From the NCBI GenBank assembly GCA_029931535.1, contig JAQPZY010001174.1, positions 806,001 through 870,000 on the forward strand: 64,000 nucleotides of DNA, read 5' to 3'. The notes beneath the pieces were generated by a model that saw only the letters and a program-made list of their open reading frames with translations, did no database searches and was not told the DNA's origin. Of this stretch, positions 23,551 to 35,215 are shown piece after piece (positions within the stretch are counted from its first letter, which is position 1; every line of letters begins with the position of its first letter). The stretch comes from Margaritifera margaritifera. Its lineage: Eukaryota > Mollusca > Bivalvia > Unionida > Margaritiferidae. A program made the position numbers and the translations under genes.

Positions 23551-24165
23551 AAGCTGAATTGCAAAAATGGACTCTTTTTATATTGTGTTGATATGAATAT
23601 GTAATCAACTTCAAGTATTTATCTGTTACCTCAGTAGTTCATATATGGCACATTATTACTCATAGGCAAAGCAATTTTTCACTTTGCAAGATTCGTTTTT
23701 GGTTGAGGTACCTTGTAAATTATGACTGGTCTTTTGTAAGCTACATTAAAGAATTGCATGCTTTATTGGAAGATGAAACACAAGGAGTTACCTCCTATGT
23801 TTAGCCAGGTCAAGTTATACATTTGGAGTCCCAGACCTTGCGCTCAAGGAATACATAAATTCCCTGTAGGTTTTAAATTATAATTCCCTAACCTATATGA
23901 TAATTTTCTTTCTCCATATATATTATATATGAAAACTAAATTGACTTCTACCTTACTTTCCCTTAAACTCTCTGATTTCTCCCATTTTATCTGTGGGAGA
24001 AATCACTTCTCATATATTTCTGACCCTAGTTTAAGTCCTTCTTTTTATTTTACCACATGATTCTATTACTGTACATTCATTATATAAATTGTCCAAATCA
24101 ATAGCTTGTCATCTGCAGATTTAAAGTTAAATACTTTACTCAAACCTACATGACTACAACAATCC
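23551..24165. other. Intron 2 sequence, nothing recognised
   Basis: AT-rich non-coding sequence; no repeat or gene structure seen. Confidence 0.4.
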
Positions 24166-24169
24166 CTCA

Positions 24170-24830
24170 CCATACAACACATTTCCTGTTAAAAGGTGAG
24201 GATGGTCATGCATACCATTTCATTAAGTGTTAATCAAATTACATGTATTATGTATGTCATTTTAATGTTGCCTCACTATAAAATAGTGTACTCAATGGCT
24301 CCCATGGACACCATTATAATAAGAGAGTACTGTATCATGTACTTCATTATAAGGTTGTCTCACTATAAGGCAGTATACTCCCATGGACACCATTATAATT
24401 AGGGAGTACTCTATCATGTACTTCATTATAAAGTTGTCTCACTGGAAGACAATGTACTCCCATGGACAGCATTATAAAGTTGTCTCACTATAAGACAGTA
24501 TACTCCCATGGACACCATTATAATTAGGGAGTACTGTATCATCTACTTCATTATAAGGTTGTCGCACTATAAGGTAGTATATGCCCCATGCACAGCATTG
24601 TAATTAGGGAGTACTGTATCATGTACTTCATTATAAAGTTGTCTCACTGGAAGACAATGTACTCCCATGGACAGCATTATAAAGTTGTCTCACTGGAAGA
24701 CAATGTACTCCCATGGACAGCATTATAAGGTTGTCTCACTATAAGACAGTATACTACCCATGGACAGCATCATAAGGTTGTCTCACTATAAGGCAGTATA
24801 CTCCCATGGACAGCATCATAATGAGCATTA
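24170..24830. repeat. Tandem array derived from a pogo-like MITE
   Basis: Units read TTGTCTCACTATAAGGCAGT, ATACTCCCATGGACACCATT, ATAATTAGGGAGTACTGTAT and CATGTACTTCATTATAAGG, about 80 bp, mixed with a shorter variant of about 50 bp. The left edge (CCCTCACCATACAAC, CCTGTTAAAAGG) matches the single-copy element at 52168-52365. Confidence 0.8.
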
Positions 24831-24901
24831 TCATATACATGCACATCATTTTTTCAGTTTTAATAGGGACGCTTCTCTTTGTAATTTTATTATTAGCTTA
24901 C

Positions 24902-24940
24902 GCCTCTTCTCTCTATCTCTTGATCTTGAACGTCTTCTGT
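24902..24940 (-). CDS. RS-rich protein gene, exon 2 (39-nt microexon-like)
   Basis: Minus-strand exon between acceptor GCTTTCAG (just above 24940) and donor GGC|GTAAGC. In phase it reads (D)RRRSRSRDREKR(R). It is very short, but both splice sites are good, it encodes an RS/RD block in exactly the frame required, and its 2+36+1 base phasing joins the upstream exon ending at 35216 and the downstream exon starting at 20571. Other frames through it give unrelated peptides or a stop. Confidence 0.7.
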
Positions 24941-25105
24941 CTGAAAGCAAGAAAAAAATTTAAATTCAGTTTTTCAAATGATCAAACCCCATGCTACACA
25001 CTTACCAAATGATTGCTGGAAACTAGTGACATACAAAAGCCAAGAAAAGACGAGACAAAATCATTTTTTAAAAATCCATGAAGAATAATGACTTTGATAG
25101 AAAGT

Positions 25106-25290
25106 ATGCTTCAACAAACTGTACATCATTCCCTTTCTTAATGTGTCAACAAACTGCACATTATTCCCATTCTTAATGCTTCAACAAACTGTACATTATT
25201 CCTATTCTTAATGCATCAACAAACTGTACATCATTCCCACTCTTAATGCTTCAACAAACTGTACATTATTCCCACTCTTAATGCTTTATA
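25106..25290. repeat. 35-bp tandem repeat, ~5 copies
   Basis: Unit AATGCTTCAACAAACTGTAC plus ATTATTCCCATTCTT, well conserved. Confidence 0.9.
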
Positions 25291-25432
25291 TACTTCTCTC
25301 TGAATAGCATTAACTTATTTATAGAAATTATGTAGTCCAGTGCCATATATTTATAATTACACATTTTTACCAAACCTTTTATAACAAGCATTTGGATTGG
25401 CTAAAATCGCATCATGTGAAGAAAAAAAAATT

Positions 25433-26100
25433 AGAAGTTACTGTAGTAGTATCATTTATTTTTATGGGTCTCAATTTTCGTGGTTTTGTAAAAACAAAAC
25501 ATCTTCGTGGCACTTAAATGCATGCTTTTGCCCATCATAGCTTGCATATTTGTAGGTATTTACATTTTTTGGATTAATCTCAACAAATAACCAAAATGAA
25601 TACAAAAGAAAACTATCACAACAACAACAATGGTCACTTCAATACTACCACCTGTATGAGCACAAATCAAACATCTGTCAAGATCAATCTCTAACATTCA
25701 ACATCAAAGGGAGCTGACACAGCCAACAACACTAAGATAACTGGTTATTAAAGTACATGTATACAATCTCTTCCTTAAAACACTGTCCACAAAGTTGCAC
25801 CATTAGTACTTTCTGACAACCATGGTGTTAACACATCGGCTTAAGAGTGGTAATATTCAACTTAGATCACCATCAGTTTGGATAATGTTAACATTCCACA
25901 TGTGAACCAAAGACATGACCAGCTGCCCCTTGCTCAATGCAATTAGCAAGCAGTGTCAACATTCGATTTATTCGGAGCTCATCAAAGTGTGAAGATGCTA
26001 ACTAAATTGAAAAACAATGGAATCACTCCTTTCTTTGATCCTGCCTCATGTACAAACCAACTTCAACCACTAGACTTTACAATAAATAAAGACAAGAAGA
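25433..26100. mobile_element. TA-flanked DNA transposon fragment (copy 1)
   Basis: Begins with TACTGTAGTAGTATCATTTA and follows the copy at 57835-59345 for about 650 bp (shared CACCTGTATGAGCACAAATC, CAAGCAGTGTCAACATT and ATTGAAAAACAATGGAATCA). The right inverted end seen in the other copy was not found here, so this copy is truncated. No transposase frame. Confidence 0.75.
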
Positions 26101-26837
26101 ATTAAAATCACATTTCTACAACTGATATGCTACATGTAAATAGATCTTAAAACCTCATCAATCAATTTGCTTTCAACACGCACAGCTTTCATTATGTCAT
26201 CACAGCACGCAACATTCAATGTACTGGAACACACATTTAGGTTGGCCTTGTTCAACAATTTCCACGTACTTTAACGCTGATTTTTTTTCCTATGTATTTC
26301 TCAGGGCATGTAAATAATGACTTTACAAAGCAGTATGTATGTATGAGGATTCAAATAAAGTGAATAATCTCCATTTAAAGGTATGTGTAATCAAATTCTA
26401 AGAATGACACCCATTACTGAAATAGTCGGTACTAAACACCCACATGACCTGTATGACTTGTACTTTACAGGTAGTCTTCCCAACAGTCCTGTAAGTCACA
26501 CTTTACTGTGTTACTGGAATAGCTCCTTGCTTCATTTTTTTATTATTCAAAACCAGTACCAGCCCTGAAAGTCATCAAAATTGAAATTTTACATTTTTGT
26601 TTTGTTTGTCTTCCACTTGAATATAACACCTCACATTTGAAGCATTTATTGGTGTACAGAGTTCACACTAGGGGGGGGGGGGGGCTTGTCGGGTGAAATA
26701 GTCACCGTTGTCTCTGAAATTTCAATTCGAAATGCCAGAAAAGAGAATCTGAATTCATCTCTTGCCATGAATCAGCACCTACCACCATTTTCCAATTAAA
26801 CCTATTGATATGCATAGTTTTAGTTATAAAACTTGTG
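26101..26837. other. Intron 1, small dispersed repeat and poly(G)
   Basis: Sequence at 26378-26480 (AAAGGTATGTGTAATCAA, GAAATAGTCGGTA, GACTTGTACTTTA) is repeated at 34808-34895. A run of about 14 G sits near 26671-26684. Nothing else recognised. Confidence 0.5.
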
Positions 26838-27055
26838 TGTACCATCTATACTCACTTATAAGATAAGTCCATCTACAAACCCAGATCTGCCATTGCATAA
26901 CGCGCTGGCAGATCCAAGTCTATGCAGTTTGTTAGGAGTAAGCAGTACAACAAACAACACAGACCCTTATCTGCCAGCATATTATGTGATGGCACATCAG
27001 GGTCTCTGTTTTTTTGCAGTTAGACTCGACTTATAAGTGAGTACATATGGTAAGT
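26838..27055 (+). mobile_element. TA-flanked hairpin MITE, copy C
   Basis: Ends CCATCTATACTCACTTATAAG and CTTATAAGTGAGTACATATGG are inverted and bounded by TA. Inside are two hairpins: CCCAGATCTGCC with GGCAGATCC, and GACCCTTATCTGCC with GGCACATCAGGGTC. Confidence 0.8.
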
Positions 27056-28311
27056 GTAAAAGAGTAAAAACATACTATAAAATTAACTTCTGTGCTAGTA
27101 GCTCCTGGTGACCTCAAACATGTGCTCAAGTTGGAATTTTACCACTAACCACTCATATGTGAATCTCTTGGGAGTAAGTGAAAATTGTAAACCTTTTCAA
27201 GCCCAAAACCAAATTCTGATTTGTTAAAGATGATTTGAAAACTAAAAACTATGAAAAGATTAATAAACTATTCATATATTTTATGTGGAAATTTAAAATT
27301 TTGTGGGATAAATGATTTGACTTCAAAAAGTAGTAGTCACCGATTTTTGGGAACACTTACCTATTTTGGAGGCTACTGTCTCAATCTATTAATGATGTTA
27401 TACATCAGTTTTTCAGATTCAAGATACGTGGTAGAAAGTTTTTAATATTTTCATAAAGCATAATGAGTATTGTGTGCCTTTTAGAACATCAGTTGTTGAC
27501 AAACTTACATTCCCAATACAGAATTTGATATCTAACTTACTGCTCCCTATTTTCCCCATCACTTTGCCGTACTTTGACAGGATGGGTAAGAAGTTACCTC
27601 ACCCTAAATTTGGAGTCCAACATGACCCCTAGGTTTAACATGATGACTGCCAAAAATTAATGTGTTCAGATTCCAAATACAATTCAGGAAGGAAATATGG
27701 AATTCTCTTTGAATTTGGAAAATGCAAATTCCTAAAATTATTTTTTAATGAGTGGGATTGATTATTAAAGAGAGCACCTGACTCATAGTCTGGGCATTTG
27801 GATCATTTCAGGTTTTTCTGCATTGGCTTTTATTCTAAGTCAAATTAAACAACTGGTAGAAGTGTGTGAAATAATCAGAGCTGCTCACAAAGACCGGTTG
27901 AAATTAATAGCTGCTACTTTAGTCTCTTTGATTCACTAAATTATAAAAACCTGTCTTAACTTTAGCATATTTTTCAAGATGGCAGCATATGATTTGAAGC
28001 AAGTTTCTACCCATAATTTTACCATATGCAATTTTTCGCATTAAGGGTGTAGCACACCAAAGACGCTGAAGTAAAAGCTACTTTCCCTAGTTGATTTTCT
28101 TGTCTGAATGGCTCTTATTTCTTCAAACACTTTAACCAATTGTTGCGATTGGCTAACTCCTGAAGCCACTACAAAAAATTCTGAAGTATGTTACATGTTT
28201 GTGACATAGAACAGTGAGAATGAAAATAGATTTTTGGTGTCTGCTTCATATCAGAAAATAGCTGACAGCTAGCGTTATTTTGCTGAAATAAAAAATCCTG
28301 ATTAAATCAAG

Positions 28312-28353
<42 letters not shown>

Positions 28354-29382
28354 ATTATTACCATAAACTGTAAACCAGATTTTGAAAAGTGTATCCAGGA
28401 ACTGAAGGTTTCGGCCAACAAGTTGTTGTTAACCACTTTTTATTATTTTCTGAAGAAGAAAAAAACCAAATTTCTCATGCAGAGGGCACATGTTAATGTG
28501 GTTTTTTGTTGGTATCACACATGGGTCACGCTACCAGGTAAAGCTGGCAACTGTGTTGCAAAAAAATGTAAACTTCACCTGGTTCTATTAGGAAAGCGAA
28601 AACAACTTTATCCTATAATCTTTTCCATGTAAACTGAGTGACAGTAGTTTATGTCTTTTGAAATGCTCTCCTGACCCAACCGAGCAGTTAATGCCAAAGC
28701 TCCAGGCGAAATGTGGTGCATGCAACCTTAGCAGGTGCTGATATCAACTGCACCAACAAAACAAACTTTTGCAAATTCACAGGCATGTTTTTTAATAGCT
28801 GATTGACCATTAAACCGTTGCCCAGCAAATTCTCATTTACTATCACTGCCCAATATCTGCAAGTTATCATTTGATGATGAAAACATACCAACTTGTGTTT
28901 CGAAACTTAAAACATCAATATGTAAACAACAATTTGTGTTCTAAGAATAGAACTGGTGAAAACACTTTCTAAATATCTTATTTTTAGATTTTAACTGATG
29001 TGCTTGTATTATTTTCTTCATAAAATCAGTTTGAAACTATAAGTGAATCTGTCAAGGGGTAGTAATGGCGGACATCACTGTGTCTAGGATGTACCTCTTC
29101 ATCAGACTGTCTGTTTTTGTGATTCATTGGGCACACAAATTAAGGGAAATATACAATTTGTATGAAGCAAAGTCTAAATATTGTGTTATAGAAGATTTAC
29201 CCTAAAAATAAAATGTTTTGGGTCAGAAATGTAGGTAACAATGCTATGTTGTGGAATTCGAGAAGCGCTGTAAGGTTCATGTCGTTTTCTTACATCATTC
29301 ATTTTTGTGAAAATACGAAAAAAGCTGCAAAACAAATAATATCTAATCAACGGATGGTGTTATTACAAGTATGTAGATAAAT
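27056..29382. other. Intron 1, no gene recognised
   Basis: An (ATT)n microsatellite lies at 28312-28350. Other small open frames show no domain. CACCCTAAATTTGGAGTCCA at 27600 and TGACCCCTAGG nearby resemble dispersed phrases near 33870. Confidence 0.4.
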
Positions 29383-31180
29383 CAGGGCTGAGCAAATTTT
29401 TTTTGTAACCACTAGTCCAGGACAAGTGGTTTCAGAAAATTCACTAGTCCCACCTTACTCTTCACTAGTCCCACCTTACTCTTCACTAGTCCCACCTTAC
29501 TCTTCACTGGTCCCAAAATGGTAATCACTTGCCGAGATTTGATGAGATGTATGTACTTAATCCAGAGAAAAAACAAACGAAATAATATACAACATAATTA
29601 TTTATTAAAAGACTTTAATTTATCAAAAACATTGGTTGTTATACATTTGACTTCTTCAGGTTCATGTATATATGTTTTAGCTGATGGATTTGAAAAAATG
29701 TCCATGTATATGTCTGCCACCTGCACCATTACTAAGCCAGCAGTTGATAGCTGTGTCTGGGTTGAAGTCCTCAAGCTCTGGTCCATTTGTGGAAATGTTC
29801 ATTAGCATTTGTAAACTCTTTTGGTTTAATGAATTCCTTAAAGAAGTCTTGATTAAGTTCATTGAACTAAATCCTCGTTCACACTCAGCAGTGGATGGGC
29901 TTATAACAAACATGATTTCTAATAGTTTGCATAATTGGCTGAGACTAGGTGGAGTATTCACTAAGAGTGTTCCAAGAATTTCAACAGGTGGATCCGGTGA
30001 CTGCTCGTATGCCCTCATCTTTGCTTTGAACTCCAGATACTGCTCATGAATGGCATGATGGTCTTCCTGTTTGAAAATCACTTCAAGATGATTAAGAAGA
30101 ACCTGCAAGTCTTCCCTCCCATATTTCATCAGAGCTGCCCTCTCATGAGGAAAATGCCTGTAGTCAAATGCTCTAAAGCATCTCAAAGGTTCTTCATTGA
30201 CAAATACACTGGGTGAATTTCCAACCTGTGCCAGTTTTGGATATTGTTTGCAATAACTGCAAAACATCTTTCCTTCCGAGTCAATACATTCAAGCCAGGG
30301 ATAACAATCAACCCAATGCTGCTGAAAATTTCTCTGTCTCTTAGTAGTGTCATATTTGACATTTTTTGCCATCACAGATTGTTGCTTAAGTCTCTTTGGA
30401 GAAATAACTACCGTACACTCAGTAGCAGTCTTACGTTTTATCCCTCCACTTTCAAACAAATTTTCCTTCTCCGAATCGCCGTTATTACCTTCCTTGCGAA
30501 AATAATTTAGCAAACTCATTTTATCCACAGAGTAACTATCAGCTTGCTTGACAACTACTTCTAAAGTGATCATAACATACATTTTCTCTTTTAAATACGA
30601 ACAGAGACTGCTCATTAATTAGCGTAATTGTTTTGCTTCAAACGCAATATCGCACGTGGAAGTTAATCATCTGTATAATCACTTAAAAATTTTAAGAATC
30701 ATTACTGTCATTTAATCAGTTCATAAAAGAAACCAACACTGACGTCGGTAAAGTACCTTTCATTAATTTAATTACACTGACTTGCTGAATTAAAATCATA
30801 GTGAGTCGCTCGTGATAATCTGGCTTGAGTAAACTCAATGCAACAAAGCCGCTTAAAACACTACTAATTGATCATACTGGCTTTCTTTTGTTTGACGTGT
30901 TTTGATTTGCAGATAATTTGGTCGCTTAGCCCAATATGCAGTCAAGCGGTAACAGGATGTAAATGTATACACGAAGAGGCGTAGAATCAAGTATTCAGTA
31001 CGCCCGGAGGGCATGATTGGCCAAATAAAGGTAGATAGAGTGATTAAAGCACGAAAATAAGGACTAGCCCGACTTTTTAAAAAAGCACTTGTCCTGGACT
31101 AGCGACTTGGAAAATTGTACTTGCCTGACTTCAAAAATGACAAGTCCGGGACGTCGGGCTATGGGATTTGCTCAGCCCTG
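29383..31180 (-). mobile_element. hAT-like DNA transposon, internally deleted, intact frame
   Basis: Perfect 15-bp inverted ends CAGGGCTGAGCAAAT (29383) and ATTTGCTCAGCCCTG (to 31180). The flanks TAAAT and TTAAT agree at four of five positions, consistent with an aged 5-bp target duplication; no 8-bp duplication fits. A 21-bp tandem (CACTAGTCCCACCTTACTCTT) lies at 29437-29515. It carries one minus-strand coding frame. A diverged relative of its left end lies at 31546-31790. Confidence 0.85.
29677..30519 (-). CDS. hAT-derived zinc-finger/dimerisation protein, core deleted
   Basis: An uninterrupted minus-strand frame, 280 residues from MSLLNYFRKEGNN (ATG 30517-30519, chosen because such proteins typically start this way) to the stop at 29677. 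The frame is also open to an upstream ATG at 30615. Order: Lys-rich leader; TTF/BED-like finger with HWVDCYPWLECIDSEGKMFC and SYC; a linker; then the C-terminal hAT domain with VISPSTAECERGFSSMN, LIKTSLRNSLNQKSLQMLM and GPELEDFNPDTAINCWL. The catalytic core (several hundred residues in full-length relatives) is missing, yet both flanking parts remain in one frame. It cannot be an active transposase. It might bind DNA and dimerise, or it may be a young deletion product. Confidence 0.8.
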   Translation of the reverse strand: MSLLNYFRKEGNNGDSEKENLFESGGIKRKTATECTVVISPKRLKQQSVMAKNVKYDTTKRQRNFQQHWVDCYPWLECIDSEGKMFCSYCKQYPKLAQVGNSPSVFVNEEPLRCFRAFDYRHFPHERAALMKYGREDLQVLLNHLEVIFKQEDHHAIHEQYLEFKAKMRAYEQSPDPPVEILGTLLVNTPPSLSQLCKLLEIMFVISPSTAECERGFSSMNLIKTSLRNSLNQKSLQMLMNISTNGPELEDFNPDTAINCWLSNGAGGRHIHGHFFKSIS

Positions 31181-31545
31181 TTAATATTAAAACCATAAAT
31201 TTGCAATCCTATCCATGGATTGAAGTATCTAAGCTAGAAAGTGTGAGTGGTCATATAAGAAAATCCATTTCTAAATATAGATGCACCCACATGGTACCAT
31301 ATTTGTTATTGATTATGTGCCAATTCAGTTGGAAAGAAGGATCTAAGTCATCATCGATGAATAGCTATGGTCATGCTTTATCAGCAACAATGAAATTTAA
31401 ACGTCAAAGTTTTGATGTTATTAAATAGTCTGTCCCTTACTTAAGGTTTATGTGCCCTTGTTGGTCTCTACACCATATATTTTGGTCATATGACTTCACA
31501 TGAACACATTAAAAACTACATATTGTAATTAATTCCAATTGATAG

Positions 31546-31790
31546 GAGTACAGAGATGAGCAAAATAATTTTGTCCAGGACAAGTGGTTCAGAAAATTCA
31601 CTTTTCCCACCTATTTTTTTTATTTGTCCCAAAATTTAAATGTCTTGTCAAGATTGATGACATGTATGCACTTTAAGCCATAGAAAGAACAAACAAAATA
31701 ATGGACAACATTTATTTGTTAAAACAATTAAATTTTTCAAAAACATATGAATTATACATTTTGTTACATAAGAGGTTTTCACTTTTCCTT
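31546..31790 (-). mobile_element. Truncated relative of the 29383 hAT-like element
   Basis: CAGAGATGAGCAAAATAATT, GTCCAGGACAAGTGG and ATTCACTTTTCCCACC follow the left end of the element at 29383 and stay alignable through the region after its stop codon. No matching right end; coding part absent. Confidence 0.7.
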
Positions 31791-31842
31791 TGTCCAGGTA
31801 CATTATATGCACTATTTACAAAAGTTTTAATCCCTATATATA

Positions 31843-33022
31843 CAGGGCTCGAATTTAACACAAATTGCTTTGTAACCAGAAGGACTAGTATACTGAGAAA
31901 TATACTAGTCCTGCCAAATCTTTACTAGTCCTGCCCAACCCCCACCCCCCTTGAAATTAAATGGCCTCTCCCTAATAAAGACTTGACTTCAGCGGATGTT
32001 CTGCAGGATCAAAGCAGTCGCTATTGTAAACACTGTTATAAAATATTACCATCAGAAGATAATGTTAGTTTCAGCTTGGAAAAGGTGCGTTCCTATCAAA
32101 CGAAGCCATCTGACTCTGCACGTTGTACTTAACAGCTCCAATTATGGTCTCATCATTAACAGCGGAAGTTTGGTAATTGTTCCTAATTAATCCGACCTCA
32201 TGGTATTGTTGAAATTAATAATAAGGTGGACAATTTTCAAATCTTAGATGCACGTGTATTCAATTTTTTATCATCATAGAAAAAAGTAGTTATATGGAAA
32301 TAATGTGTCAATAACGTAATCGTAACATTGATCTAATTCTTATCATTCTTATAATTATTTCGATGTAAATGTAAAATATGCAGTTTCCCATTTGTGACTG
32401 TTGGAGCGTTTAACTAGCGAGTAAAAAAATTAAAATTAAACAAACAAACATACAAACTAATTTATTTAAATAGTTTTTGTCGTGTTTCTGTGTGTGGTAT
32501 ACCACATTGTAGTTTGTTACTGTGGTCAAGTGGATAAAGTGTGATACCAGCACGCATACACACACAAACGCACACGTACTTGACTTTGGAACACGAGGTC
32601 GGGAGTTCACACTGAATGGTGGGAATATTCGTTCGTGCTTTTTGTTCCATGACGCTATGTCTAATACAGATTCCGTATTAATTTTCTTACTTTTATGAAC
32701 TTTTCCAAATTTATACATGTGCAGATTTATAAATGGTCAAATTGTAATATTTTCTGAATATTTCCTAAAAATGTCCTCATGTCATGCATTGAAAAAGTAA
32801 AATTTGGTTATAATTAATAAGCATTCTAGTGTTACTTTTTAAATGTTAACTTTGGTGAAAAATTCTTCTAAACATTATCAGAATATTTAAAAATCTTTCA
32901 CGGAAGACATCTTTATGGCTTGGTGTGAACGATGAGGTTGCAAACTGCAGAGAGCTTGGCTGGCAATCAGGGAATACGTAAACTCTTACCGAACATTATG
33001 ATGATTTGGATTCCATGTTGCA

Positions 33023-33054
<32 letters not shown>

Positions 33055-33754
33055 AGAGAGATGCTTTTTAACAGGTTAATCTCAATTTTTTATATTATAT
33101 AATATGCAACAGAAAAATGAAGAGAAAAAGAAATAAGTAAAACATAAGTACAATCTCTTCACTATCCATGTCTAATATAGTGAAGTTCAGCCCCTCTATA
33201 ACAGCGCGCGTTGAAATCAGATGATCCAAAAGAAACACAAGAAACAAAATTGTTTTTATTTATGGTTGAGGGGAGAGATTTTAAATATGAATAACTTTCC
33301 ACATATAAAGTTGTAGAATGCCATAAATTTGTTGGAAATAAAAATCTCTTAACAACTAATATTTGACTATTTCCACATCATTTTTCATTTCATACGTTAT
33401 CAGATTAATTAGGATCAATTACCAAACTTCCGCTGTTAATGACGGGACCATAATTGGCGCTGTTAAGCAAAATGCGTAAAATCGGATGGCTTCTTATTAT
33501 AGAAACGCACCTTTCCGAGGCAGAAATCGACTTCATCTTCTGATGCTAATATTTTATGACTGTGTTTACAATGGTCACTGCCTTGATTCTACAGAACATC
33601 TGCTGAAGTCAAGTCTTTATTAGGGAGAGGCATAACAAACGCTGACTGTTGATAACCGAAACTTACTAGCCCATCGGACTATTAACATTATGAAAGTTAC
33701 TAGTCCGACAGGAAATCTACTAGCCTGGGACTAGCAGACTACCGCTACCGAGCC

Positions 33755-33757
<3 letters not shown>
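31843..33757. mobile_element. Long-inverted-repeat hAT-like element
   Basis: Ends CAGGGCTCGAATTTA and TACCGAGCCCTG, flanked by TATATATA on both sides (within TA-rich DNA). The arms at about 31960-32195 and 33405-33640 are long inverted copies (shared AATAAAGACTTGACTTCAGC, GTAAACAC, AGCGGAAGTTTGGTAATTG). The interior has no transposase frame; it holds a tRNA-like SINE fragment and GT/GA runs near 33028-33060. Confidence 0.75.
32505..32640 (+). mobile_element. tRNA-like SINE fragment
   Basis: A-box-like TGTGGTCAAGTGGATAAAG and B-box-like GAGGTCGGGAGTTCACAC lie about 65 bp apart around a CA-rich stretch. It sits inside the long-inverted-repeat element. Confidence 0.45.

Positions 33758-33804
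<47 letters not shown>
33757..33804. repeat. (TA)n microsatellite
   Basis: Uninterrupted TA run adjoining the right end of the long-inverted-repeat element. Confidence 0.95.
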
Positions 33805-33807
<3 letters not shown>

Positions 33808-33891
33808 CTCCCACTTCTCCCTGTTCAGCTCTCACTTCTCCATATTCTGTTCAACAGGACAAGTCACTTCACCCTAAAATTAAAATCTAGT

Positions 33892-33943
33892 TTGACCCCT
33901 GATCACGTGACAACAGTGCAGTTGTCATGTGATCAGGGGTCAA
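33892..33943. other. Near-perfect 23-bp-stem hairpin
   Basis: Left arm TTGACCCCTGATCACGTGAC plus AAC (33892-33914), loop AGTGCA, right arm 33921-33943. All 23 positions pair, one as G-U if transcribed. It adjoins the hAT-like end fragment that follows. Confidence 0.85.
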
Positions 33944-33951
33944 GCTAGACA

Positions 33952-34142
33952 GGAGTGGGGCTTTGAATTATGTGACAGGATGTTTGTTTAACAGATTAAT
34001 TTTATAAGGGTAGTGGGAAACATCAAAGCGTAGCAGCACAAGAGCATAGCGTAGCAGCAGGTTCTAAAGCGTCGGGGTTATCGGAGTTTGAAACGATAGC
34101 GTAGTGGGCCCGCTACGGTAAAAGGCCCTCGGGAGAACACTG
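33952..34142 (-). mobile_element. Solo left end of the 1236-type hAT-like element, inverted
   Basis: Read on the minus strand from 34142 it starts CAGTGTTCTCCCGAGGGCCT and follows 1236-1424 closely (TACCGTAGCGGGCCCACTAC, ACAAACATCCTGTCACATAA). Homology stops at about 33952, next to the hairpin. No coding part. Confidence 0.85.
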
Positions 34143-35215
34143 TGCACTGACATATGCTGGCTGTGTGATGAATCTGTTTTTTTTGCTCCAGCAGCAACAG
34201 CTTTCTGATCATTGTTCTAAGAATACATATGTTGAAAATTATGTGTCCTTTAGTTTTTTTTACAAACATTACATCGCTTTTATTTAATATTTTCACATTT
34301 TTTGTACAACAACTTTGGAAAGACATTTTTGTTGGTATCAAGTGACTTTTGGACCTCTGATGTCATGGACATGAAGATAGTGAGATTTGGGTTGTCATGT
34401 GACTAGCCATGCAAAATATAGAGTACCAGGTCTGATATCATCAACGTTGTAGTTTTGCCTTGTCTATCAATGAATTAAAGACATAATGAATGTTATACTC
34501 GCATTTTCTGAGAAGATAAATCAACTTCATATCGATTTCATGCCGGTACGACTCAATGTAAGGTTAAGTGTATTAGGACTGGTTGTAACCAGCTACCCTA
34601 TGCCAACATCACGTGGTTTCAGTGAATTCCATCTTTTCCACAGCAATGCACTCTACCCACACACCACAACATAAATGTCAAAATATCTAAAATGGGATAG
34701 GAAAGGCCAGAGTAACCTCAGACTAGTATTATCTGGGCTGTGTATACAATGTTCTTCCGATTAATATTGATCTACCATGAGCGAAAAAAAACCGAATTAT
34801 CGTCATTTAAAGGTATGTGTAATCAATTTCTTAAAAAGTTGTTGAAATAGTCGGTATCGAACGCCTACATACCTGCATGACTTGTACTTTAGTTACGAGC
34901 CGCTCAAAACTTGCAATTCTATGAAGTATACTATCCACCATTGAATTTGATGCTGCTATATATATTGTAAAAGAATCATGAACATAAATAAAGGCATGTT
35001 TAAGCAAATCATAACGTGACTTGACAATAAGTTCTTTGAAATGTATATTCCCACCAACCCTCGAAAACATGTTTCACTTATATACAACTAAAATTTTAAA
35101 GCACCTAGATTACCAGTTTTACAGTTTCGGTTGCAACGTAAAATAAATATATTAATAATTATATGTAATGTTGAATAAAATATAAATATGCACTTTGAAC
35201 AAAGTAATACAAGAC
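34143..35215. other. Intron 1 proximal part
   Basis: Contains the second copy of the 26378-type dispersed repeat at 34808-34895. No other element or gene recognised. Confidence 0.4.

Noticed and set aside
26833..27036. 67-residue frame, similar ones at 51458 and 62280
   Set aside because: All are translations of the hairpin MITE; frames and orientation differ between copies.
29383..33757. One large composite transposon bounded by CAGGGCT ends
   Set aside because: Each inner element has its own matching pair of ends and its own flank, so they are separate insertions.
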